A stretch of DNA of 64,000 nucleotides from Alphaproteobacteria bacterium (GTDB taxonomy: Bacteria; Pseudomonadota; Alphaproteobacteria; SP197): assembly GCA_016869675.1 (NCBI GenBank), contig VGDP01000006.1, positions 51,129 to 115,128 on the forward strand, given 5' to 3'. The notes below the pieces were generated by a model. That model did not search any database, was not told the DNA's origin, and worked only from the letters and a program-made list of their open reading frames with translations. Positions 1-7,483 of this stretch are shown piece by piece. Each line of letters opens with the position of its first letter. Position 1 is the first letter of the stretch. The position numbers were made by a program, and so were the translations under genes.

Positions 1-861
1 CTAGGCGAGGGACCAATGTGGTCGGCGGCCGAGGGCTGCCTCTACTGGACCGACGTGCCCTCATACCGCGTGCACCGTTGGTATCCGGCCAACGATCGTC
101 ACGATGTGTTCGAGACGCCCGAGATGGTGACTGCCCTGGCCCCGCGTAGACGTGACGGTCTCATCGCCGCGACGACATCGGGGGTGGAGCTCTGGAACCC
201 TGACACGGGACATCGCCGCCGGCTCGCCGCGCCCGAAAGCAATTTGCCTGGCAACCGATCAAACGACGGCAGATGCGACCGCCAGGGCCGGTTCTGGCTC
301 GGGACCATGGCCAACAATCTGAATCCTGACGGCACCGGGCGCGACCTGCTCGAGCGAAGCGGCCACCTATACCGCATCGATGCCGATGGGGCGGCAACCC
401 GGATGGATGGTCCCTTCGGCATCTGCAACACACTCGCTTGGAGTCCCGACGACCGCACGATGTATGTCGGCGACTCCCTCGTCGGCCTCTATACCTACGA
501 CTTTGATCTCCCGAGCGGTTCGATCAGGTGCCGGCGGCCGTTCGCGATGACGGACGACTCCTCGCTCGGCGTCCCGGACGGCTCAGCCATCGACGCGGAC
601 GGGTACCTGTGGAACTGCCGCTGGGGCGGCGGCTGCGTTCTGCGCTGGACACCCGATGGCCGGCTCGACCGGCGCGTCGACCTACCGTGCGACCAGGTCA
701 CGAGCGCGGCGTTCGGTGGCAAGAACCTTGACGTACTCTATGTCACGACGGCTCGCCACGGCCTGAGCGAGGAGACGCTGGCACGCCAGCCGCTCGCGGG
801 CGCGGTCTTCGCGATCGACGCCGGTGTGCGAGGGCTTCCCGATGTTCCCTTTGTCGGCTAG
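1..861 (+). CDS. SMP-30/gluconolactonase family protein, 5'-truncated by window edge
   Basis: Six-bladed beta-propeller lactonase of the SMP-30/gluconolactonase/LRE family, which hydrolyses sugar lactones or related esters using a bound divalent metal. The reading frame is open from base 1, and the first codons read LGEGPMW, the family's conserved N-terminal 'GEGP.W' motif. The ATG at 16 is therefore internal and the true start lies left of the window. Other family hallmarks are SNLPGNRSNDGRCD (the N-D metal-site region), FWLGTM, ICNTLAWSPDDRTMYVGDS and VPDGSAIDADGYLWNC. It precedes a polyamine-type importer by 97 bases, so it may share a catabolic role with it. The substrate cannot be told from sequence. 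Confidence 0.88.
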   Translation, partial: LGEGPMWSAAEGCLYWTDVPSYRVHRWYPANDRHDVFETPEMVTALAPRRRDGLIAATTSGVELWNPDTGHRRRLAAPESNLPGNRSNDGRCDRQGRFWLGTMANNLNPDGTGRDLLERSGHLYRIDADGAATRMDGPFGICNTLAWSPDDRTMYVGDSLVGLYTYDFDLPSGSIRCRRPFAMTDDSSLGVPDGSAIDADGYLWNCRWGGGCVLRWTPDGRLDRRVDLPCDQVTSAAFGGKNLDVLYVTTARHGLSEETLARQPLAGAVFAIDAGVRGLPDVPFVG

Positions 862-958
862 GCACTGGGAACGTCAGAGCCCATATTGGCGCGGTCAGGA
901 CCGTGCTATCGTCAAGGCCAACGGCGTCAATTTCGACGCCGATCAAGGGAGGAAAAGA

Positions 959-2095
959 ATGAACCAAAAGAGCCTGGTGCACGTACGGACGCTGGCCTCG
1001 TTGCCGCGTCGCGACCTCTTGAAAGGCGGAACAGCATTGAGCGCCGCCGCGGCCTTCGGTCTGCGGGGCGGATCGGCGCGCGCCGCCGGAGCGGTCTCGC
1101 TGTTCGGTTGGCAGGACTACGACGCGGGCCTGCGCGTCGGCGATTTCCTTCAACGCGAAGGAATAGAGGTCAACCTAACGCCTATCGGCAACAACGACGA
1201 GATCATCAGCCGCCTCTCGGCAGGCGGCGCGGGACAGATCGACTTGGTGACCCCTTACATGGGTTATATCCCGTTCATGGTCGCAGCGGAGTTGTTGGAA
1301 CCGATTGACGAGGCCCAGGTGCCGAATCTCGCGAACGTCCCGGAGGTGTTCCGGAACGATTCGAACGTCATTGTCAACGGGACGAGATACTCCGTGCCCT
1401 TCACGTGGGGATCGGGTCCGATGGCGTACGATCCCGCCGTCATCGCCACTCCGCCCGAATCCTGGATGGATGTCTTCAAGCCGGAGTACGCCGGCAAGGT
1501 CGGCATGATGGATGACCCCATCGGCAACCAAATGCTCGCCGCCATCCTCGCGACTGACGCCAAGGTGCCGACGATGCTAACGCCCGAACAGCTCGACCAG
1601 GCGACCGCGTTCCTGATCAGGCTGAAGAAGGAGGCCGTTCGCCAGCTTGCGGTTAGCTGGGGCGAACTCGCCAACGCGCTCGCCCGGAGCGAGGTGGTCA
1701 TCACCTTTAGCGGCGGCGAGTTTCTCAAAAAGTTCGCGGGCGACGCCGGCAAGGAGATCGAGTTCACCTATCCGAAGGAAGGCACCTTCGCCTGGCTCGA
1801 CAGTTACTGCATCGCCAAGGGCGCGCCAAATATCGAGGCGGCGCACAAATGTGCGAACCATATCCTCGATGTCGAAGCCCAGGTCGCGTTCGGCGAGAAG
1901 ACGTTCCAGGCCATCGTCGTGCCCGAAGCCGTCGACAAGTTGCAGCCCGCGACCCGCGCACTCTATCCTTACGACAACCTGGCGGAGTTCGAGCAGAAGG
2001 CGAAATTTTTCCCCATGCCGCCGCTGGAACCCGACGGGACCCACGCGAGCTACGCTGACTGGCAGACTGCGTACCAGAAGTTCAAGGCAGCCTGA
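959..2095 (+). CDS. Tat-exported PotD-like ABC substrate-binding protein
   Basis: Periplasmic binding protein of the spermidine/putrescine (PotD/PotF) type, which captures a small cationic ligand for the permeases encoded downstream. The ATG at 959 was chosen over an in-frame ATG at 824 because it follows a strong AGGGAGG ribosome site and gives a clean signal peptide. Twin arginines at residues 17-18 (RRDLLKGG), a hydrophobic stretch and an ARA cleavage site near residue 42 indicate Tat export. The mature protein begins with GAVSLFGWQDY, typical of this family, and carries GQIDLVTPYMGYI and YSVPFTWGSGPMAYDP. Length (378 aa) is normal. The ligand is inferred from family only. Confidence 0.88.
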   Translation: MNQKSLVHVRTLASLPRRDLLKGGTALSAAAAFGLRGGSARAAGAVSLFGWQDYDAGLRVGDFLQREGIEVNLTPIGNNDEIISRLSAGGAGQIDLVTPYMGYIPFMVAAELLEPIDEAQVPNLANVPEVFRNDSNVIVNGTRYSVPFTWGSGPMAYDPAVIATPPESWMDVFKPEYAGKVGMMDDPIGNQMLAAILATDAKVPTMLTPEQLDQATAFLIRLKKEAVRQLAVSWGELANALARSEVVITFSGGEFLKKFAGDAGKEIEFTYPKEGTFAWLDSYCIAKGAPNIEAAHKCANHILDVEAQVAFGEKTFQAIVVPEAVDKLQPATRALYPYDNLAEFEQKAKFFPMPPLEPDGTHASYADWQTAYQKFKAA

Positions 2096-2107
2096 CCGTC
2101 GCTTGCG

Positions 2108-2136
2108 CCGGGAGCGGGCGCGCATCCCGCTCCCGG
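2108..2136 (+). promoter_or_regulatory. 11-bp GC hairpin after the binding-protein gene
   Basis: CCGGGAGCGGG at 2108-2118 pairs perfectly with CCCGCTCCCGG at 2126-2136 around a 7-base loop. There is no T-tract, so it is not a classical terminator. Such hairpins behind binding-protein genes commonly protect the upstream mRNA and lower expression of the permease genes; that role is inferred here. Confidence 0.6.
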
Positions 2137-2143
2137 GGCCCAC

Positions 2144-2183
2144 TCAGCGGCACGTTCATCGCATTGTGAAAGAGCACGTCGAT
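2144..2183. repeat. Inverted repeat arm 1 (40 bp) in the SDR leader
   Basis: These 40 bases are the exact reverse complement of 2425-2464, inside the dehydrogenase coding sequence. The arm ends one base before the dehydrogenase ATG at 2185, so it occupies the whole leader and the place where a ribosome site should be. In the opposite strand it encodes the same peptide (IDVLFHNAMNVPL) as the coding copy. Confidence 0.95.
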
Positions 2184-2184
2184 A

Positions 2185-2976
2185 ATGCCCGAGCTCGCAG
2201 GCAAGGTCGCGATCGTGACGGGCGCCGCGTCCGGGATCGGGCGGGCGGGTGCTCGCGTGTTCGCGCGCGAAGGCGCCACAGTGGTCATAGCCGACATTGA
2301 CGCGAATGCGGGCGAACGTGAGTGCCGAGAGCTCGGGCCCTCGTCCGCTTTCGAGTTGACCGACGTGCGCGACACGGCGCAGGTCCAGCGCATGGTCACA
2401 TCGACAGTCGCGCGCTTCGGCCGGATCGACGTGCTCTTTCACAATGCGATGAACGTGCCGCTGATCAACCGCGAGGACCGCCGGGCGACCGACCTGCCGG
2501 AGTCAACTTGGCGGGCGATCATCGACCTAGTCCTGACCGGCACCTTCCTTTGTTGCAAGTACGTGGGCCGCCAGATGCTAGCGCAAGGATCCGGTTCGAT
2601 CGTGCTGACCGCCACGACCGATGCTCTGATCGGCCAAGCCGGGATCGACGGGTATACGGCGGCGAAGGGTGGAGTCGTTGCAATGACGCGATCCTTGGCC
2701 GCGGGGCTGTCGCCCGAGGGCGTGCGGGTCAACGCGGTCTGCCCCGGTTTCGTCGAGACGCCGCACCAGGCGCCGTTCCTCGGCGATCCTCAGGAGCGCC
2801 GCAAGTTCGAGGAGCTTCACCTGATGGGCGTCATGCAGCCCGAGGACATCGCGGAGTTCGCGACCTTCCTCGCCTCGGACCGGGCCAAGCGCGTGACCGG
2901 CGGGATCTTCCCGGTCGATTCGGGCTACACTGCATTCAAGGGCCTGCTCTCGCTCAAGGATTCGATCGCGCGCTGA
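2185..2976 (+). CDS. Short-chain dehydrogenase/reductase (classical SDR)
   Basis: NAD(P)-dependent oxidoreductase of the classical SDR family (263 aa, usual length 245-265). The cofactor glycine motif TGAASGIG lies at residues 12-19, the DV segment (LTDVRD) follows, and the catalytic pair is Y157/K161 in GYTAAKGG. The C-terminal VTGGIFPVDSGY is typical. Asp after the second beta strand (IADIDAN) favours NAD over NADP. It sits between the binding protein and the permeases and ends in a TGATG overlap with the first permease, so it probably acts on the imported compound. Its leader is unusual: no clear ribosome site is visible, and the leader is the reverse complement of codons 81-94. Confidence 0.9.
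   Translation: MPELAGKVAIVTGAASGIGRAGARVFAREGATVVIADIDANAGERECRELGPSSAFELTDVRDTAQVQRMVTSTVARFGRIDVLFHNAMNVPLINREDRRATDLPESTWRAIIDLVLTGTFLCCKYVGRQMLAQGSGSIVLTATTDALIGQAGIDGYTAAKGGVVAMTRSLAAGLSPEGVRVNAVCPGFVETPHQAPFLGDPQERRKFEELHLMGVMQPEDIAEFATFLASDRAKRVTGGIFPVDSGYTAFKGLLSLKDSIAR
2425..2464. repeat. Inverted repeat arm 2 (40 bp) inside the SDR gene
   Basis: Exact reverse complement of 2144-2183. It encodes the conserved SDR stretch around VLFHNAM, so this copy is the native one and the leader copy is the derived one. If both arms are on one mRNA they could form a 40-bp helix closing a loop of about 240 bases and burying the start region. Confidence 0.95.
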
Positions 2977-3812
2977 TGCAAAGGCAGGCTGTCACCCTCC
3001 TTCTCCTTGGCCCCGCGGTGGTCATTCTGGGGGTCCTCTTCGTCCTGCCGCTTGGCTACTTCCTGGTCATCAGCTTCTGGCGCGTAGTCCTTTTCAAGCT
3101 GAAGCCCGACGCGACACTCGCAAACTACAACCAAGTTTTTGAGCTGCATCTTTCCACCCTGATCTTCACCCTAGAGCTCGCGCTCGTTGTGTCGCTGCTG
3201 ACGACCACGCTGGGGTTCATCTTCGCCTACTTGATTCGTTTCAAGGCGGGGCGTTGGGGACCCGCGCTGCTGTTCATCGCGATGATCACGCTCTTCGGCG
3301 GCTATCTGATGAAGATCTACTCGTGGATGACAATCCTAGGTATCACCGGCGTTCTGAATACGGCCTTGCTCGCTCTGGGCCTCGTAGCCGAACCGCTGCC
3401 CTGGCTCTTCTATAACGAGGGCGCGGTCGTGGTGACACTCGTCAACTTCCTGCTGCCGATCACGATTCTTCCGATCTACGCCGCGATGCGAGGGGTCACC
3501 AACGTAGAGTTGGAGGCGGCCCGCGATCTCGGTGCGGGCGTCTGGCGGGCCTTTTCGGACATCCTCGTTCCGCGCTGCCAAGCTGGCATTGCGGCGGGCT
3601 TCGCGCTGTCGTTCCTTTTGGCCTCGGGCGATTACCTCACCCCGCAGCTCGTCGGCGGCAAGGTCAACATGATCGGGGTCCAGATCGCTGCCCAGTTCGG
3701 GGGCATCTTCAACTGGCCCATGGGGGCGGCGATGTCGTTCGTGACGCTCGCCTGTTCGCTCGGCGTTGTGGCGGCCGCCATGGCTCTGCTCGCCTTGTGG
3801 CGGCCGCGATGA
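2976..3812 (+). CDS. ABC transporter permease, PotB-like
   Basis: Inner-membrane permease of the spermidine/putrescine-type ABC family, 278 aa with about six predicted membrane helices. The N-terminus (MQRQAVTLLLLGPAVVILG) enters helix 1 directly. The cytoplasmic EAA loop reads ELEAARDLGAGVWRAFSDIL, the coupling site for the ATPase. ATG 2976 overlaps the dehydrogenase stop (TGATG), implying translational coupling, and was preferred to in-frame upstream starts that would overlap that gene fully. It pairs with the next permease. Confidence 0.88.
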   Translation: MQRQAVTLLLLGPAVVILGVLFVLPLGYFLVISFWRVVLFKLKPDATLANYNQVFELHLSTLIFTLELALVVSLLTTTLGFIFAYLIRFKAGRWGPALLFIAMITLFGGYLMKIYSWMTILGITGVLNTALLALGLVAEPLPWLFYNEGAVVVTLVNFLLPITILPIYAAMRGVTNVELEAARDLGAGVWRAFSDILVPRCQAGIAAGFALSFLLASGDYLTPQLVGGKVNMIGVQIAAQFGGIFNWPMGAAMSFVTLACSLGVVAAAMALLALWRPR

Positions 3813-4585
3813 ACGCGGGCGCGTCGTTCATTTGGCGAGGCATCGGGGCGCTCTTTGTCGTCTTCCTTCTGTCGCCCCTGCTGCTCGTCGTCCTGTTTGC
3901 TTTTACCAGCCGGGCGCAGTCCGCCTTTCCAATCGAGGCGCTGTCGCTGCGCTGGTGGCGAGAAATGGCCGCCGAACCGGAGTTTCTCCCAGCGCTCTGG
4001 AACAGCCTGGTCATCAGCGGCACCGTCGGCATCGTGTCCGCCGCGGTCGGCACTATGGCTGCGATGGGCCTGGTCCGGCTCGCGCCCCGGGCGGCACGCA
4101 TAACCTCGGCGCTTCTTTGCGTGCCGCTGATGACGCCGCCTCTAGTGTTGGGTGTGTCGCTCCTCGGCCTTTACGCTTGGGCGCACGTTCCGATGGGGCG
4201 TCTGACCGTCGTCCTGAGCCACCTCCTGTTCACCATGCCCTTCGTCGTGCTCGTGATCTACGCCCGCTTGCGCAACTTCGACGAGCGCGTTGTGGAAAGC
4301 GCGCGGGACCTCGGTGCCTCGCCGGTCCGGGCCTTCCTCACCGTGACCCTGCCAATCATTCGGCCGACGGTCGTGGGGGCGGCCCTGATCGCGATGGCGC
4401 TCTCGCTCGATGACTTCATCATCACCTTCTTCACCATCAGCGGTGGGGTGACCCTTCCGACCTTCGTGTTTGGCATGATCCGCACCGCATTGACGCCAGC
4501 CGCGAACGCTGTCGGCACTCTAATCCTGGCAATAACGATCGGGGCGACTCTTGCTGCGCTTTGGTTGACACGCTATCGCGACTAG
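3809..4585 (+). CDS. ABC transporter permease, PotC-like
   Basis: Second inner-membrane permease of the polyamine-type importer (258 aa, about six helices). The EAA loop reads VESARDLGASPVRAFLTVTLP, and the C-terminal motif around ALSLDDFIITFFTISG is characteristic of PotC. ATG 3809 overlaps the preceding stop (ATGA) and was chosen over the GTG at 3797. It is the last gene of the operon; no ATPase follows, only insertion-sequence debris, so the ATP-binding subunit must be encoded upstream of the window or elsewhere. Confidence 0.88.
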   Translation: MNAGASFIWRGIGALFVVFLLSPLLLVVLFAFTSRAQSAFPIEALSLRWWREMAAEPEFLPALWNSLVISGTVGIVSAAVGTMAAMGLVRLAPRAARITSALLCVPLMTPPLVLGVSLLGLYAWAHVPMGRLTVVLSHLLFTMPFVVLVIYARLRNFDERVVESARDLGASPVRAFLTVTLPIIRPTVVGAALIAMALSLDDFIITFFTISGGVTLPTFVFGMIRTALTPAANAVGTLILAITIGATLAALWLTRYRD

Positions 4586-4682
4586 CGACGACTCGTGTCT
4601 GACGTCAGAGCCTATGGGACGGATTGAGGGGATTTGGTAGTGGAGGATTTCTGGCTCATCGTAGGGACCGAAGGGACCGGGG

Positions 4683-4860
4683 ATGAGGCAGAAATCTTAG
4701 GCTTCGACATCCGAGGCGGAGCAGACGGTGCGGGACGTCCGCCGTCGGACGCGTAAGCCGTATTCGGCCGAGGAGAAGATCCAGATCGTTTTGTCCGGGC
4801 TGCGCGGGGAGGCCAGTATCGCCGAGCTGTGCCGGCGCGAGGGGATCGCGGAGAGCCTAG
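4683..4860 (+). pseudogene. IS3-family transposase OrfA relic
   Basis: Translation from the ATG at 4683 gives MRQKS, a TAG at codon 6, then an in-frame helix-turn-helix N-terminus: VRRRTRKPYSAEEKIQIVL followed by GEASIAELCRREGIAESL, the DNA-binding part of IS3-type OrfA proteins. Homology stops near 4860. The frame stays open to 5033, but that tail is not recognisable as transposase. No OrfB is present. This is a decayed fragment with both a nonsense codon and a 3' deletion. The stretch 4586-4682 and the tail to about 5176 contain no supportable gene. Confidence 0.75.
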
Positions 4861-5176
4861 GCTTGGTCCAACAGATCCGTCCGCATGGCGAAACCGTTAG
4901 GGCCCCAGTCGCAGGGCACGACGAAATGAACGGCGAGATCATCGTCAACCATGCCGGTGTACGTACGGTCAGTCGAACGATCCGCGCCGTGACCCGGCTG
5001 GCGATCCGAGACGATTCGCTGTTCGGGCTGTAGAGTTCCCTTTTCCCGAGATTTCTTTCCCTGATACGTCCGAGAAAATTCCCTGTTTCCATGCGTAGGG
5101 AATTCGCCTCCAAGTGCCTGTCGCTGCTCCGTGATTCAGCTCAATCCAAGCACGCGGGGCACCAGATCCGAAGAAT

Positions 5177-5367
5177 TGTGAAATCGCGCCCAACTGTGAC
5201 CCCACCATCATATGGTGCTGAGTCATTGATGGAAGTGTCGAATCGAGTGCCCGGGTGGGGCTACGGTTGGACGCGAAACGCGACCCCACCTGAATCAGCT
5301 TTTCTCCAACGAACGCAACCGGTTACGAAGCTTAAGGGGTGGGGTCAAAGTTGGGCGCGATTTCGCA
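5177..5367. mobile_element. 191-bp element with 30-bp terminal inverted repeats
   Basis: Bases 5177-5206 and 5338-5367 are inverted copies of one another with 28 of 30 positions matching (TGTGAAATCGCGCCCAAC... versus TGCGAAATCGCGCCCAAC...). A further GGTGGGG...CCCCACC pair lies at 5254-5290. No transposase fits inside, so this is a MITE-like or internally deleted insertion sequence. Repeated 'GACCCC' and 'GCGCCCAA' blocks recall the multiple end repeats of IS21-type elements (inference). Its right end cuts the acyltransferase gene right after the conserved DFWRRWHIT motif. Confidence 0.65.
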
Positions 5368-6164
5368 GTAATGTGCCAGCGGCGCCAGAAGTCCTGGATG
5401 CTGGTGGCCTTGTAGGGCGAGTCGATGTTGGCCGACAGCCGGATGCCGAACAGGCGCGCCGCGCCCACCGCCATGTCGCAGTAGCCCGAGAAGTCGAAGA
5501 AGAGCTGCATGGAGTAGGCCAGCGCGCCGCCCCAGGCGCGCGCCGCGTCGATGGTCTCGCCAGCCTCGGCGGCGGCGAAGACCGCCGTCGCGTAAGGCGC
5601 CACGCCGTCGGCCAGCACCGCCTTCTTGAACAGGCCGATGGCCAATATGGTCAGCCCGGCGGCGATGTCGTCGAGCCGGAGCGCCGCGCCGTGCGCGCGG
5701 AACTGCGGCATCATTTCGCGGTGGTGGACGATCGGGCCGGCGATGAGCTGCGGAAAGAACGTGACGAACAGCGCGTAGCTGACCAGATCGCGGTCGGCGA
5801 CGCCGCCACACGCCACGTCCACCTGGTACGCGATCTGCTGGAAGGTGAAGAACGAGATGCCGAACGGCAGCACCACGTGAAGCAGCTCGGCATCGGTACC
5901 CAGCGCGGCGTTCGCGGTCTGGATCGCGAAGTCGGCGTACTTGAAGTGGGCGATGAGGCCGAGGTTGAAGAGGACGCCACCGACGAGCACGGCCTTGCGC
6001 GCGCTTGGCCGCCCCCGCAGGCCGGCCGAGGCAAGCCAGAGCCCGAGGACGAAGTTGGCGGCGATCGAGCCGCCGAGCAGCAGGACGAAGCGCGGACCCC
6101 AAAAGCCGTAGAAGAAGATCGAGGCGCCGAGCAGCACGGCGAGCACCGCAAGCACCGCGCGCAC
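5365..6164 (-). pseudogene. MBOAT O-acyltransferase (AlgI-like), fragment lacking both ends
   Basis: Membrane-bound O-acyltransferase of the AlgI/DltB type, which transfers acyl groups to exported polysaccharides. Visible family features are SIFFYGFWGPRFVLLLGG, LPFGISFFTFQQIAYQVDV, FFPQLIAGPIVHH, QLFFDFSGYCDMAVGAARL and DFWRRWHIT. The open frame then continues only into the insertion element and stops at 5295. Family members are about 450-520 aa; this has about 265 homologous residues. The C-terminal third with the catalytic histidine is missing. The first membrane helix is missing too: the frame begins at RPVRAVLAVL with only a GTG at 6164. A matching first-helix fragment lies at 12912-13001. 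Confidence 0.8.
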
Positions 6165-6175
6165 CGGCCGCGCGC

Positions 6176-6607
6176 TCAGGCATCGCTGGGTACCCACGTC
6201 GAGAAGTGCAGCAGGCTCTCGTAGCGCACGGGCGCGAAGCCGGCGCGCGCATAGAGCGCGAGCGCTGGCGCGTTCTCCCATTCGGTGACGACGCGCACGG
6301 CGCGGCGCCCCTCGCGCGCTGCGATCGCAAGGATCCGCGCGAGGAGCGCGGAGGCGATGCCGCGCCGCTTTGCCACCACCGAGACGAGGTCGATGCGGAT
6401 GTCGTCGCCGTCCTGCGCGAGGGTGACGAAGCCGCTCTCGAGCGCCACGACGCGTTGGCGCGCGCCGGACAGCGCGTTCGCTATCCGCCGGGCCCAGAAG
6501 CGGTCATGGGCGGCGCGCGGGATCGCGACGTCGAGCGCGAAGCGGTCATGGACGAAATTCGCGGCGTGGCGTGCGATCTCGGACGGCGCGAGGTCGAGGC
6601 CGGGCAG
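6176..6607 (-). CDS. GNAT N-acetyltransferase, WecD/FdtC-like, 5' end doubtful
   Basis: GCN5-related acetyltransferase resembling the enzymes that N-acetylate nucleotide-bound 4-amino-6-deoxy sugars (WecD/FdtC). Shared features are F.....FW..RIANAL, VALESGFVTLAQDG, IDLVSVVAKRRGIASALL (acetyl-CoA loop R-R-G-I-A), VRVVTEWENAPALALYARAGF and the C-terminal LLHFSTW, which matches the 'hFHLW' ending of WecD. No ATG or GTG lies before the domain; the first possible start is a CTG at 6607. The family is usually near 220 aa, so the N-terminal part seems missing. The stop abuts the MBOAT fragment. It may be a truncated gene. Confidence 0.6.
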   Translation of the reverse strand: MPGLDLAPSEIARHAANFVHDRFALDVAIPRAAHDRFWARRIANALSGARQRVVALESGFVTLAQDGDDIRIDLVSVVAKRRGIASALLARILAIAAREGRRAVRVVTEWENAPALALYARAGFAPVRYESLLHFSTWVPSDA

Positions 6608-6712
6608 GGCGGGCGCGGCCGGCGCGCGCGCGTTCTCACGCGGCCCCGGGCGCTGTATGACTAGGCGTCCGCGACGGGCCGCCCCGAGGCCTCGCGGGAA
6701 AGGAGACCGACC

Positions 6713-7483
6713 GTGAAAGCCGTGATCCTCGCCGGAGGAAAAGGCACGCGCATCGCCGAGGAGAGCGCGTCGCGCCCCAAGCCGCTGATCGAGATCGGCG
6801 GGCGCCCGATCCTCTGGCACATCATGAGCGGCTACGCGGCGCACGGCATCACCGAGTTCGTCGTCTGCGCCGGCTACAAGGGCTACATGATCAAGGAGTA
6901 TTTCGTGAACATGCTCCTGCACCATGCCGACGTGGAGGTCGACATGGTGCGGCGCGAGGTCTCGCATCTCGGCGCGAACCCGCCGCCCTGGAAGGTGACC
7001 GTCGTGGACACGGGCCAGGAGACGATGACCGGCGGCCGGCTCAGGCGCGTCGCGCCCTTCCTGCCTCCCGGCGAGACCTTCTGCATGACCTATGGCGACG
7101 GCGTCAGCGACGTTGACATCGGCGCGACCATTGCCTTCCACCGCGCGCAGAAGGTCGCGGCGACGATGACCGTGGTGCGACCGCCGGCGCGCTTCGGCGC
7201 GGCGGAGCTCGACGGCGACCGCGTCGTCGCCTTCCGCGAGAAGACGCAGGCCGACAGCGGCTTCATCAACGGTGGCTTCTTCGTGCTCGAGCCCTCGGTG
7301 CTCGACCTGGTCGAGGGCGACGCGACCGTCTGGGAGCGGGCGCCGCTGGAGCGCCTCGCCGCGTCGGGCCAGCTCGTTGCGTTCCGGCACACCGGCTTCT
7401 GGCAGCCGATGGACACGCTGCGCGAGAAGCTCATGCTCGAGGAGCTCTGGGAAAGCGGCAGGGCGCCCTGGCTGAAGCGATGA
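6713..7483 (+). CDS. rfbF: Glucose-1-phosphate cytidylyltransferase
   Basis: Makes CDP-glucose from glucose-1-phosphate and CTP, the first step to CDP-6-deoxyhexoses (cytoplasm). The 256-aa protein matches the full length of RfbF. It begins MKAVILAGGKGTRI and continues ESASRPKPLIEIGGRPILWHIM, with CMTYGDGVSDVDI, NGGFFVLEP and FWQPMDTLREK, all hallmarks that separate RfbF from thymidylyltransferases. The GTG start at 6713 follows an AGGAGA ribosome site. It is the first gene of a + strand trio whose genes overlap by four bases each. Confidence 0.95.
   Translation: MKAVILAGGKGTRIAEESASRPKPLIEIGGRPILWHIMSGYAAHGITEFVVCAGYKGYMIKEYFVNMLLHHADVEVDMVRREVSHLGANPPPWKVTVVDTGQETMTGGRLRRVAPFLPPGETFCMTYGDGVSDVDIGATIAFHRAQKVAATMTVVRPPARFGAAELDGDRVVAFREKTQADSGFINGGFFVLEPSVLDLVEGDATVWERAPLERLAASGQLVAFRHTGFWQPMDTLREKLMLEELWESGRAPWLKR

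Noticed and set aside
99..458. Long antisense frames over the SMP-30, rfb, GT and ABC genes
   Set aside because: They mirror codon bias in high-GC genes, show Arg/Ala/Pro-rich nonsense sequence and no family motifs.
5091..6224. 377-codon + strand frame opposite the MBOAT fragment
   Set aside because: It is the antisense shadow of MBOAT and crosses the insertion element; no recognisable domain.
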